A stretch of 64,000 nucleotides of DNA, taken from positions 1 through 64,000 of the forward strand of contig WRBO01000001.1 of NCBI GenBank assembly GCA_009784555.1. The letters run 5' to 3'. The notes under the pieces were generated by a model, which did no database searches, was not told where the DNA came from, and worked only from the letters and a program-made list of their open reading frames with translations. The position numbers and the translations under genes are program-made. Source of the DNA: Bacillota bacterium. Lineage in GTDB: Bacteria > Bacillota > Clostridia > Christensenellales > UBA1242. Below are positions 1 through 9,256 of the stretch, piece by piece (position 1 is the first letter of the stretch; every line of letters begins with the position of its first letter).

Positions 1-333
1 TACGAATTTTACAGCACATGGGGCAACGGAGAAATTAATCAAGGCCCAGACGGGTTATTAACCATCCCCGAATTGGGCGGTGTTGGACAGGTGTTTTTCA
101 ATGGCAATTCAACAAGTAACCCTTTCGTTCACTTTGGACTAATCAACATTTTTGAAACCAACACATTCGTATGTGCTTTTACAAATGGATTGGCCACAAT
201 CTATGGGGCGGTGTACATCGACATCTTTTATTATTATATCTGGGGCGAACTGTTTATCGGCGGAATAATAGAATTGCTTTTCCCTGAATTTTGGGGCGAA
301 GGACATTTTGATATTTTCTGGAGACTTAACTAA
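1..333 (+). CDS. C-terminal part of a hypothetical protein (5' end outside window)
   Basis: Frame open from base 1 (YEFYSTWGNGEINQ...) to TAA at 333. Confidence 0.6.
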   Translation, partial: YEFYSTWGNGEINQGPDGLLTIPELGGVGQVFFNGNSTSNPFVHFGLINIFETNTFVCAFTNGLATIYGAVYIDIFYYYIWGELFIGGIIELLFPEFWGEGHFDIFWRLN

Positions 334-373
334 TCCTCAAAAAACGCCCCTTACGGAACGCTTTTGACCAATT

Positions 374-450
374 TGGCGATCTGGAAGGGACTCGAACCCT
401 CGACCTCCACCGTGACAGGGTGGCGTTCTAACCAACTGAACTACCAGACC
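374..450 (-). tRNA. tRNA-Asp(GTC)
   Basis: Reverse complement ggtctggtagttcagttggttagaacgccaccctGTCacggtggaggtcgagggttcgagtcccttccagatcgCCA folds as a cloverleaf; anticodon GTC; encoded CCA. Confidence 0.95.
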
Positions 451-556
451 AAGACAGACTAATATAAAATATTTACCACTAGTTGTCAACAATAAAACAA
501 ATGTTTGAATGATGGAAGTACTTGTTATAATTTAGCCCTTGAGGTATAATCTAATC

Positions 557-2116
557 ATGAATAAAACAGAAGAACTCTGGATATTAAGTGCATGTGGGCC
601 ATCAACACACTCGTGGAACGAGGCAATGAAGAAAAGGATTCAAGAACTAGGCATTTCTTGCAGGTTGTTTGAATTCGACGGTGGAAAGGCTGAATTTGCG
701 AATCTTATTGCTGATATTGATGTTCTACCAAAAATAGTCTATATCAGAAGAGAAATCTCATCCATTCACGATTTTTTTCGCGACAAGAGTGTGCGCGTGA
801 TAAACAGTTTCGCTGCACAAAAAGTCATTCATGACAAGTTAGCAACTCATGACATTTTGGCAAAGCATGGAATTTCTCAACCTAAATATTTGCCAGGAAC
901 GGATAATGTAACATATGAAAATGTAAAAATGGAGCTTGGTGATGTTTTTGTCGCAAAAAGCAGATTCAGTTATGGCGGGAAAAACTGCTATCTAATCAGT
1001 AACAAATCCGACTTTGATGAAATGATAATGACTCTTGCTGTCGCTAAAACTCCACTTTCATATTTTATCTTCCAAGAATATATATCTGATTCATTTGGCA
1101 AAGATTTGCGAACATATGTGTTTGGATACAAAATTGCCGACGCATTAATAAGAGAAAGCACAGACAGCACCGAGTTCCGCTCTGGCGTCAGCGGTAAATG
1201 CACTTTCACACGAACGGATGTGTCGGAAAAAATTGCTAACCAAGCAATAGAGATTGCACGAATTTTGGATGGTGAACTCATCACTGTTGACTTTATGTAT
1301 CGTAAAAACGGTGATGTAGTTTTTTGTGAAGCAAATACGGCACCAGGTTTCAGACTAGATGGTCTCTGTGAAAAAGCAATGGATTATGTCGCTTCTATCA
1401 TAAAGCCTACAACGTACGTGGGCCCAACCAAAACTATTGGTCTTTTAGGTGGAATGTGTTGGCCTAGTACGGTCACATATTATGAATTAATTAACAGGAG
1501 AGTTAACGAAGAATTGGGTGGGCTAAGCTCCGCCAAATGCATAATAAACAGCTTGGATTACGAGGAATTAATTCAACCATGGTCAAAAGGTGAATGGGAC
1601 AAGAGTCTAGAGGTCGTGGCAAATGCCGCGATGGCTCTCGAGCGTGGCGGGGTCGATTTTATTGCGATGTGCTGTAACACAGTTCATATGATTTACGACA
1701 AGCTATCTAACTTGGTTAAAACTCCCATCATCCATATAATGGATCCTGTCATTGAAAAACTCAAAGAACAGGGTATTTCCAAGGTAGCTCTCCTAGGGAC
1801 GCGCTTTACAATGCGAGAAGATTTTCATAAAAAAAGATTGCGTGATGCTGGTATTATGGCACTAACTCCGGAAGGGGCTGACGCGGTTACAGTTGACAAA
1901 ATTATTTACGACGAACTCGTATATAACAAAGTAGTTTCAAAGTCGAAAGAAACCTTTAAGAAAGTTATCAATAAACTTGTCAAAGATGGAGCACAAGCCG
2001 TTATTCTTGCCTGTACTGAAATTGGTCTTCTACTCAAGAATGGGGATGCATCCGTTCCGATATTTGATACAACTGAACTGCACGCACATTATCTTGCGGG
2101 ACTATCCATAAAGTAG
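557..2116 (+). CDS. Fusion protein: RimK/LysX-like ATP-grasp ligase + Asp/Glu racemase family domain
   Basis: N-terminal ATP-grasp motifs (KDLRTYVFG, VDFMYRKNGDVVFCEANTAPGF); C-terminal IGLLGGMCWPSTVTYYELINR with both racemase Cys motifs (CCNTVH, ACTEIGLL). Confidence 0.85.
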   Translation: MNKTEELWILSACGPSTHSWNEAMKKRIQELGISCRLFEFDGGKAEFANLIADIDVLPKIVYIRREISSIHDFFRDKSVRVINSFAAQKVIHDKLATHDILAKHGISQPKYLPGTDNVTYENVKMELGDVFVAKSRFSYGGKNCYLISNKSDFDEMIMTLAVAKTPLSYFIFQEYISDSFGKDLRTYVFGYKIADALIRESTDSTEFRSGVSGKCTFTRTDVSEKIANQAIEIARILDGELITVDFMYRKNGDVVFCEANTAPGFRLDGLCEKAMDYVASIIKPTTYVGPTKTIGLLGGMCWPSTVTYYELINRRVNEELGGLSSAKCIINSLDYEELIQPWSKGEWDKSLEVVANAAMALERGGVDFIAMCCNTVHMIYDKLSNLVKTPIIHIMDPVIEKLKEQGISKVALLGTRFTMREDFHKKRLRDAGIMALTPEGADAVTVDKIIYDELVYNKVVSKSKETFKKVINKLVKDGAQAVILACTEIGLLLKNGDASVPIFDTTELHAHYLAGLSIK

Positions 2117-2196
2117 GCATCTGACCGCCAAACAACGAAAGCCGTTGACACAAGGGTTCCATCATGATAAATTATTGTGTTTGGCATAGAGCCATT

Positions 2197-2272
2197 GCCT
2201 TCGTAGCTCAGTCGGTAGAGCAAGGGACTGAAAATCCCTGTGTCGGTGGTTCGATTCCGCCCGAAGGCACCA
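2197..2272 (+). tRNA. tRNA-Phe(GAA)
   Basis: gccttcgtagctcagtcggtagagcaagggactGAAaatccctgtgtcggtggttcgattccgcccgaaggcaCCA; acceptor stem gccttcg/cgaaggc. Confidence 0.97.
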
Positions 2273-2378
2273 ACCATTAGGATTAAGCCCACATATTGGG
2301 CTTTTTTCTATCTTGTTGCCACAAGATAGTGTGGTAAATCAAGTAGTTTGTAAGTAAATCATAGAGAAATAATAATTT

Positions 2379-2400
2379 TTAGGGTCACAATTAGGGTCAA
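2379..2400 (+). repeat. Left-end integrase arm-type repeats (TTAGGGTCAC, TTAGGGTCAA)
   Basis: Two AGGGTCA repeats between att site and int gene. Confidence 0.6.
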
Positions 2401-2403
2401 CTT

Positions 2404-3498
2404 CTAGGCGGTTTTAAGGCCAACCTTCGCCGCTTGCTGGTGTTCAAACTCGTCTAACACGTGTGAGTAGTGGTCAGTCATAGCAAGGTTACTATGGCCC
2501 ATCCAGCGGGATATAACTTTGATGTCAATCCCATCTTCGCGCAAACGTGTGCCAAAACTATGACGTGTGCTTTTCAAGGCATACTTGCTTGTATCTTCGT
2601 CGTTGTCAGATATTTCGGTTTCGCTTGCTATTCCTAGTGCTATCAAGATGCGCTTCAATTCCATGCGCAACCAATTAACAGTACAAGTAAATACTTTGTC
2701 TTGGCTGCCAGCCACTATACAATCCATAAATTCATACATGGGTTTGAATAGCGGGATGCGGCGCGATGACGTTTTTGTTTTGGTTCCGTCTATGAATATG
2801 GTGCGGCCCACAAAATCGAAATCACAATGTCGTATTTCCAGCAATTCGCCAGGCCTTGCCCCCGTATTGAAATATGTCATGAAATGAAAATAGTATTTGC
2901 TATGGTCTTTGGCATAGGCAAGTATGCGTTCTTGGTCTTTGCGTGTAAATGGGATTCCCGCTTCACGTTCGTGCTTGTGTTTCTTGAAATGCTGCACAAC
3001 GTTCTTTTGGGTTAATTCCATTTTGTAGGCCCACGTCAAAGCCATGAATAACGTATTGTCTACGTTTTCACGGGTTCGACTGTATTCAACTTTCATAGAC
3101 CCTTCGTGTAAATCAAGCGCGGTCAAGCTTTCCAGCGGTTTATCTTCAAAGTGAACCTTGATATGATACTTGATAGCGTTCCTATAACCTTTGGCGGTTG
3201 ACTCGTTAATCTTGCCTTTTTGCTTTTTTCGCTCGTGGTGTATTCTTGGTTGTATTTCCAATTCATACCACTTGTCAAGCAAACCAAACAAAGTCAATTT
3301 TTCGATTATCGGCCTTCCTTGTGCTATCCGTTCATCCCGTTCTTTAAGTCGTGTATAGTGCTTGGATATTACTTCTAGCTGGTTGCGGCCTATGGCGGTT
3401 TGTCCTTGTTTGCGATTTTCAAGCATAGCGCGGGTTTCCCATCTTCCGTCTTTTCGTTTCCTAATTGTCCCTTCTTTTAGATATGGCATATTATGCAC
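2404..3498 (-). CDS. Tyrosine recombinase / phage-type integrase
   Basis: GARPGELLEIRHCDFDF...; RHSFGTRLREDGIDIKVISRWMGHSNLAMTDHYSH catalytic motifs. Confidence 0.95.
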   Translation of the reverse strand: MHNMPYLKEGTIRKRKDGRWETRAMLENRKQGQTAIGRNQLEVISKHYTRLKERDERIAQGRPIIEKLTLFGLLDKWYELEIQPRIHHERKKQKGKINESTAKGYRNAIKYHIKVHFEDKPLESLTALDLHEGSMKVEYSRTRENVDNTLFMALTWAYKMELTQKNVVQHFKKHKHEREAGIPFTRKDQERILAYAKDHSKYYFHFMTYFNTGARPGELLEIRHCDFDFVGRTIFIDGTKTKTSSRRIPLFKPMYEFMDCIVAGSQDKVFTCTVNWLRMELKRILIALGIASETEISDNDEDTSKYALKSTRHSFGTRLREDGIDIKVISRWMGHSNLAMTDHYSHVLDEFEHQQAAKVGLKTA

Positions 3499-4069
3499 CC
3501 CCTTTTTTTCGGTGGGTGTTCATGCAATATCCAAAAAGATATTTGACTTGTGTATTAAGTTGTCAAAGAACACTTGCAAACGGGTGGTGCGCCATTTGTC
3601 TTGGATGCCCCGTCGCATAAATCTAAAAAACATAATCAAAAAGTTAGTCAAGGTGGAGATTTTTATTTTCTGCCTGTATCCCTATGCTGAAAATAAAAAT
3701 ACTACCTTTACTTGCTTTTTGCATTATGTTACAAAGAAAAGCGACGGGAATCCATGACAAATATCCTAATATGCCCCAGAGTAAAAAATAAAAGTTTACT
3801 TTTCCTTATCGGGGTATGGGGTGCCCCCATGTGTTTTATCATTATCATGCACAGAACATGGCAAGAGCAAATAGTGAGCGGTGGGAATCGGGTAGAATCC
3901 CATGCTAGTGGGATGACACCCGATGACAGAGCGAACGGAGCAACTATACGCACCAAGTAGCGAGCCGAAGGCGAGCGGGTCAATCACTAGGGGGTAGGTT
4001 TCAAAAATGCCCCCACAATTTGTTCGATGGCTTTACTATGTCACATTTTGTACACACTAATGATTTGCC

Positions 4070-4699
4070 TTATTTTTCCAATTCCTTCATAAGAAGCTGC
4101 TTATATTCTTCTTCGGTTATTTCGCCTTCTGCCCTTAATGCTTTTAGCACTTCTATTTTGTTCTCGGTGGTTCGCTGCGGGATATTGTTTTGAATAGTGA
4201 TTTGCGGGGCCTGCGGTTTAATCAAAAGAAATAATAATCCTACGGGGAAGAACACAATGGCCAAGACAATTTGCCATGCTTGAATGTCACTTGTGCCGCT
4301 ATATTCTTCGCCCGATTTCACTTCTTTTTGTGTAAGACATATAGAAAGGATTACTAGGTTTGCGGTTGCAAAAACCATACCAAACACTACAAAAATAATT
4401 TCTAATTCGTCACGCATATAATCAACTGCAAAGAATATGATTGCGGGAATATAAGTCAATGCGGTCAACACCAAGTGCCATATAATTATCTGCTTATTGG
4501 TTCGGTATTTCTCATTACACATAAGGCCACCTAATGATGCAATTCCTATACCTAAAACAATGAACAGCACACAGACAGCAATATCCGCACCTTCGGCTTC
4601 AAGTGCTATCATGCTTACAAAAGCCAGCAATATCGCAAACGCACCAAAAACAATTCCAGCAATTCCCCCGACAAGTAAAATTTTGTTTTTCTGCTCCAT
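4070..4699 (-). CDS. Multi-TM membrane protein with C-terminal SHOCT-like domain
   Basis: Start MEQKNKILLVGG preceded by gaaggagaaatc; C-term IEVLKALRAEGEITEEEYKQLLMKEL. Confidence 0.75.
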   Translation of the reverse strand: MEQKNKILLVGGIAGIVFGAFAILLAFVSMIALEAEGADIAVCVLFIVLGIGIASLGGLMCNEKYRTNKQIIIWHLVLTALTYIPAIIFFAVDYMRDELEIIFVVFGMVFATANLVILSICLTQKEVKSGEEYSGTSDIQAWQIVLAIVFFPVGLLFLLIKPQAPQITIQNNIPQRTTENKIEVLKALRAEGEITEEEYKQLLMKELEK

Positions 4700-4860
4700 G
4701 ATTTCTCCTTCAAAAAATAAAAGTGCCACCCCAACGGGATGGCACAGTCCAACTGCGAAATTCCCGTTGTTGTCACACAAACTGCCGAACACGTCGGTGG
4801 GTTTTTCGCGAGATGGCGAAATTGAACCCAACGTGTTCGAATATGCAATTTGTGTGACAA
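4700..4860 (-). promoter_or_regulatory. Structured 5' leader with terminator/antiterminator arrangement (riboswitch/attenuator-like)
   Basis: Nested stems 4770-4781/4849-4860 (12 bp), 4786-4794/4831-4839 (9 bp), 4804-4809/4816-4821; terminator GTGCCATCCCgttGGGGTGGCAC+TTTTATTTTTT just before the RBS; alternative pairing CAACGGGA/TCCCGTTG. Confidence 0.65.
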
Positions 4861-4864
4861 TCTC

Positions 4865-4894
4865 ATAATATCACAAGCAAGGCAAAATAGCCAA
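4865..4894 (-). promoter_or_regulatory. Putative promoter TTGGCT-N18-TATTAT for the structured leader
   Basis: -10 complement at 4865-4870, -35 complement at 4889-4894; predicted +1 at the start of the P1 stem. Confidence 0.5.
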
Positions 4895-4950
4895 TGCCTT
4901 TTTAGAAAAAGCACAAGTCGAATAATTGTGTTTTACTAATAAACGTGGGT

Positions 4951-5373
4951 TTACAAGTCACCCAATTCTTTTTCAAGTTCTGTAATCTCAATGTTCGGTT
5001 TTATGATTTTTCCATCTAAATTTACAAAATGACACTTGTGTGCAAGGCCGCGATAGTTCTTGGCAAAGCGGGTCAAATACAAATCGCAACCTTTTTCTAG
5101 GCCTAATTTCTTAACAAGCTGGGTGGGGATTGTGACTCTGTTGTCGCGCAACCTTCGTATGTAAACGCGGCACATAGGCATAAATACGGGGTCTTTGAAG
5201 GATATAAAAATTTCGCCCTTCCAAAAGAAAAAGTAAACGCGGTGTATAACGCGCTGCGGTTTATATCCTTTGCTTCGTGGCGGTTTAACACCTTTCCAAA
5301 ATTCTTTTTTCAAATTGACAAACAAACTGCTGCGGCCCCGTGCTTGTAAAATACGATGACTAAATATTTGCAT
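4951..5373 (-). CDS. Protein with AbrB/SpoVT-like (swapped-hairpin) DNA-binding segment
   Basis: YIRRLRDNRVTIPTQLVKKLGLEKGCDLYLTRF; RBS aaggag before ATG. Confidence 0.55.
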   Translation of the reverse strand: MQIFSHRILQARGRSSLFVNLKKEFWKGVKPPRSKGYKPQRVIHRVYFFFWKGEIFISFKDPVFMPMCRVYIRRLRDNRVTIPTQLVKKLGLEKGCDLYLTRFAKNYRGLAHKCHFVNLDGKIIKPNIEITELEKELGDL

Positions 5374-5474
5374 GATTTTTGCTCCTTATATTTTCTTGTG
5401 TAAAATATGAAAAATTTTTGCAAACCCCTTATAGAAATAAAAATAAGAAGGGGTTTACAATTTAATTTCACAAA

Positions 5475-7286
5475 TTACACATTCCCCCTAAATACAATTG
5501 GCAGGGCTTTGATTTCCCAACCCTTGACAACGTTGCGCTCGGTCTTTCCGTCAATCGTTCCCGTTGCGTTCCAATAGTCTTTATTTTTCAGCATCTCGTA
5601 AAAGTTCCCCTTGTTCTCGGCTTTGAATCCATTAGTGGTACACCATCTTTGATAAGCTTCGTAAACGTCGGCAATTTTAATGACACTCTTTGGGGATTCT
5701 TCCATTCGGTCATCCCAAAAGTTCCCAACCTTGTCACTTTTTTCGCGATAGTCTGCGGTAGCATCCAAAACACATTGGGGTGGCACTAAACCTTCTTCGC
5801 GGAACATTCGCAACCCGTCAAGACACCAATTAAAAATGCCGCTTATGTTGTGGGGGTTCTTTTGTAATCGGTCTTTAAGTGTTGGGTCTTGTTTTGGTGT
5901 GCCTTTTTCGGTGGCCGAATAAAAGTGCTGGTCAAAGGTTATGACGTTAATTCGCCCACTTGAAAATAAAGTATCTTCCTTGATAGTTGGTAAAAAATTG
6001 GTGTTCATAAATAGTTTGAATTTCGGCATAAAGTCAAATTCAAGTCCATAGTTAAACCTAGCTGTTATCATGTCGCGGCCCGTTAGTTGCTTCAAAAGCC
6101 CGCTGTCAAAAATCATATTTTTCTTGGGCTCTGCTGCGTTCAAAAATCGGCACCCGTCAAGCTTTGCAATATCATTGTTCGCTTGGCGGCTGTCGTTGTT
6201 TTGTTTGGTTGCCAACGTTTCGGGCTTGATTGTCATAGCATAGCCCCCAGCATTACCCAGCATTTTAGCAAACGTTTCCACTAGGGTTCCTTTGCCATTT
6301 CTGGTCGTGGCCCCGTAAAGGATAAAGCAAGCTTCTATGTGGGTTTCCGCTGTAAGCGCATAGCCCAAAGCTTTTTGCAAGTAGCGCATCTTTTCCTTGT
6401 TGCTGCGCAGGATTCCTTTGATAAAATCTTCAAAGTCTTTACTGCGAATTTTTGGGTCGTAGGTAACGTTGCTTATTCTTGATATTAGGTCATCGGGGTT
6501 AAATTCCTGTCGCTCAAATGTTTTAAGGTTAAACGTTCCATTTTGGCAATTAAACAAATCGGGGTTCTTGTCAAGGTCGGCCTTTGTTATATGGTGGATG
6601 TCGCGGGCATCTCTAATCATAGTTTCGCGCACTTTGGCTCGTGTTGTTTTGCTAGCGAACATGATAAAATTCTGCTTGATGCTTTGGTTTGAAATTGTCG
6701 TGCCATAGATAAGTAGCGCATCCGAAAATTCCTTTGCAAGTGTGGCAACCTGCATCCCCAAGGTATCGGTTTTCCAAAGCTTGTCGTTGAACACCATCCA
6801 CTCTTTTTCAGTTGTATTAAACCTACACTTGCGCTTGTAAAGGTCTGCAAATAGCCGCGCCAGCCCCTTTTCATCGTGACTGTAACCAAGTGGGTCAAGC
6901 TCTTGAAGTCGCGCTAGAAGGTCTTTACTGCCGCTAGGATAACGCAACACGTTTCTAATCGCATAGTCGCGCTTTTCGTCTTTGGTTAATGGGTTAGTGT
7001 ATTCAAAGACATTTTCGGCCAATGATTTTATCTCGTCAAGGTCAAGCGGAACGTCACACCTTGCTTGGTTGATAACTTCCAGCATCTCAAAAATTTCTTC
7101 TTCGGTATAACCCAATTCTTTAAGCTGGGCCCCTTTTGCAAAAAGTGTCGGGTTGCGTTCGCCCGTTGAAATCGTCGGTGTTTCGTCGGTGTCTGCATTT
7201 GCGGCTTCACGCGCGGCACGTCTGCTACGTTCTTCAATAGGAAGTGGGTCAATTCTTGCTATTGCATCTGCACTAAAAGTTTTCAT
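5475..7286 (-). CDS. Phage/plasmid P4-family primase C-terminal / SF3-type helicase
   Basis: ILYGATTRNGKGTLVETFAKMLG Walker A; KLFMNTNFLPTI; P4/D5-type architecture. Confidence 0.9.
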   Translation of the reverse strand: MKTFSADAIARIDPLPIEERSRRAAREAANADTDETPTISTGERNPTLFAKGAQLKELGYTEEEIFEMLEVINQARCDVPLDLDEIKSLAENVFEYTNPLTKDEKRDYAIRNVLRYPSGSKDLLARLQELDPLGYSHDEKGLARLFADLYKRKCRFNTTEKEWMVFNDKLWKTDTLGMQVATLAKEFSDALLIYGTTISNQSIKQNFIMFASKTTRAKVRETMIRDARDIHHITKADLDKNPDLFNCQNGTFNLKTFERQEFNPDDLISRISNVTYDPKIRSKDFEDFIKGILRSNKEKMRYLQKALGYALTAETHIEACFILYGATTRNGKGTLVETFAKMLGNAGGYAMTIKPETLATKQNNDSRQANNDIAKLDGCRFLNAAEPKKNMIFDSGLLKQLTGRDMITARFNYGLEFDFMPKFKLFMNTNFLPTIKEDTLFSSGRINVITFDQHFYSATEKGTPKQDPTLKDRLQKNPHNISGIFNWCLDGLRMFREEGLVPPQCVLDATADYREKSDKVGNFWDDRMEESPKSVIKIADVYEAYQRWCTTNGFKAENKGNFYEMLKNKDYWNATGTIDGKTERNVVKGWEIKALPIVFRGNV

Positions 7287-7789
7287 AGTAACACCACCTT
7301 TTTATTCGTGCCTAAAAAAGTTCTTGCCGCATCTTTGCAAGCTGGGTCGCATTGATTGAAAAGCTGCATTAGGTTTCGCATCATTATGTCGCGCTCGGTC
7401 TTGTCTGTGATTACTCGGTCACACACAAAAGCAAGTCTAAACTTGTGGTGCGTGTCGGTACTTGAAAACGTGTGGTAGTACAAAGCGGGGTTCAGGTTGT
7501 TTTGCTGGCAAATCATTAAGGCATCGGCAATCGTCGTGTGTGGGCCACTGCGTTCGTTGTCAATGTCTACCATGAAAAGTTGCTGCTGCACAAAATGTTT
7601 GCTTCGCATCCCGCCTTCTAAAATTGCGGGGCCCAACGTGTGGCCTTTGGCTATAAGCTCCGCGATTTCTTCAATGGTTAATTCTTGCGGCATGAAAAGA
7701 AGCTGGGCCCTTTTCTTGCTTGCGGCAATTTGTGGTTTGGTGGGCTTGGTTTGATACCCAACGGGGCAAGCATGAATTTTGATTTTCAT
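7283..7789 (-). CDS. Primase-polymerase (AEP-like) N-terminal module of the element's replication protein
   Basis: VDIDNE..., YYHTFSSTDTHHKFRLAF motifs; 4-bp ATGA overlap with the helicase gene. Confidence 0.65.
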   Translation of the reverse strand: MKIKIHACPVGYQTKPTKPQIAASKKRAQLLFMPQELTIEEIAELIAKGHTLGPAILEGGMRSKHFVQQQLFMVDIDNERSGPHTTIADALMICQQNNLNPALYYHTFSSTDTHHKFRLAFVCDRVITDKTERDIMMRNLMQLFNQCDPACKDAARTFLGTNKKVVLL

Positions 7790-8127
7790 AATTCAATTTC
7801 CCCCTTTTCAATCATGTCATTAAGAACAGCAAGTTGCTGCCGCGCGTTCTCATTCGTTCGGGCCAAAAATTCAAGTAGTTCCTTGTATTCTTTCCCGTAT
7901 AGCTGGCCAAACGTTTTACCGCCGCTGTTGTCGGTTATATCTTGGTTTTGCGTTGCCTTTTGTTTTAGGGCCTTCTTCGCCCAATAGCGCGTTGATATTT
8001 GGTCTACGCGCTCTTTGTTCCGCATCCTATATTCGCGTTGGTATAAAGCGCGGCCTTCATTTGCCAATTTCTTGACTTCGGGGTTTTCCGATAAACCCAC
8101 AATAAAATCTTTGTCTTGTTCGTTCAC
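7786..8127 (-). CDS. Small hypothetical phage-type protein
   Basis: 113-aa ORF in the same operon, 4-bp overlap with downstream gene; YQREYRMRNKERVDQISTRYWAKKALKQ. Confidence 0.6.
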   Translation of the reverse strand: MNEQDKDFIVGLSENPEVKKLANEGRALYQREYRMRNKERVDQISTRYWAKKALKQKATQNQDITDNSGGKTFGQLYGKEYKELLEFLARTNENARQQLAVLNDMIEKGEIEL

Positions 8128-8471
8128 AATACACTTCCTTTTTTGCCATACATGAACGGATACTATCTCAAACCCAGCTCGTGGCTATTAAAATTTATTT
8201 TGACTGCAATATGCTAGTCTGCATGAACACCCAACTGTCGCGTGTGTGCCAATTTGATATACCAATGCAAAATAGGGGTGCTTGGTATATTTGTTTCTTC
8301 AATCTCATTTCCTAGATTGACTTTCCAACTCTCGGACTTGCCGCAACCTTCCACATATGCTAATCTTCGGGTCGGTCTGCTTTTTCCAGCAAGATATTTT
8401 CTATGTCAATAGTAACATAAACACAAGCATAACGTCAACTAAAATGTGGCCGCTTCATGGTATAATGAGTT

Positions 8472-9089
8472 ATGTATTATGAAACAACAAACAACTGGAC
8501 ATTTGGCACACTAGAATTGATTTCTTTGATTGCTGCTGTTTTGACATTCTCTGCAATATGCGTTTCTTTATGGCTTGCTACAAAGTCAAAGACTTTACGA
8601 TATAGGTTATTCCAAAAAAAGATAAACAAGGTCTTTCTAAAAGAAAATGAATTGCAAAGGATTATAATATTAAACACTGGACATATTAAATTTACTCTTT
8701 CAATGGTTGGATATAAAATCGGAAAATCGTTTTATTTCTGCAAGTTTAATCGTTATCAAAAGAAACACGAACACCCAGTTGTTTCAATTCGCCCGAATGG
8801 CGGGAAACATACCGACATAATGCAAGACTGTATTTTGCCTGTTTTTGCACATGAAGGAGATTGCGTAGAAATGGTATTGTTTCCAAAAGATTTTGATTTC
8901 AAGAATACCAATAAAAATAAAAAAGTATTTTACTTTATCGTGATAAATGGCAAGACAAGAGTTTTTAATAGTGGTATGCGTGAAAATGAGTTTTATGAAA
9001 TAGTTGCTAACTTGACTCAAAAATCTTTGCACTATAAACAAGGGGATGAAAATGCAAGAGATTTGAATGACATTATTTTCAGAAATTAA
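8472..9089 (+). CDS. Hypothetical N-terminally membrane-anchored cargo protein
   Basis: 205 aa, single TM near N-terminus; TATAAT 5 nt before ATG; lies at the distal end of the element. Confidence 0.65.
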   Translation: MYYETTNNWTFGTLELISLIAAVLTFSAICVSLWLATKSKTLRYRLFQKKINKVFLKENELQRIIILNTGHIKFTLSMVGYKIGKSFYFCKFNRYQKKHEHPVVSIRPNGGKHTDIMQDCILPVFAHEGDCVEMVLFPKDFDFKNTNKNKKVFYFIVINGKTRVFNSGMRENEFYEIVANLTQKSLHYKQGDENARDLNDIIFRN

Positions 9090-9130
9090 AAAGCCATGAC
9101 TGTTAATCATGGCTTCGCGTGTTCCTAGAC

Positions 9131-9175
9131 TGACCCTAAAACAATCGAAATTATTAGGGTCAATTTTAGGGTCAA
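9131..9175 (+). repeat. Right-end integrase arm-type repeats (two TTAGGGTCAA plus one inverted TGACCCTAAA)
   Basis: 9154-9163, 9166-9175 direct; 9131-9140 inverted; mirror the left-end repeats. Confidence 0.6.
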
Positions 9176-9256
9176 AATCTTTTGAATAGTGCATAACACC
9201 GCTTTTTTGTTGACATACCCCTATATATGGGGTATTATAGTCGTGGCTTCGTGGTA

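Noticed and set aside
2089-2292. 67-aa minus-strand ORF over tRNA-Phe
   Set aside because: Reads through the antisense of the tRNA (GRNRTTDTGIFSPLLYRLSYEG), a known spurious ORF type.
3729-3987. Overlapping 84/63/82-aa ORFs in the satellite
   Set aside because: Three overlapping ORFs in a region of dense inverted repeats; none has convincing RBS or family.
7140-7300. Split primase/helicase as a frameshift pseudogene
   Set aside because: The two ORFs overlap by a clean ATGA and both have intact motifs, so a translationally coupled pair is more likely.
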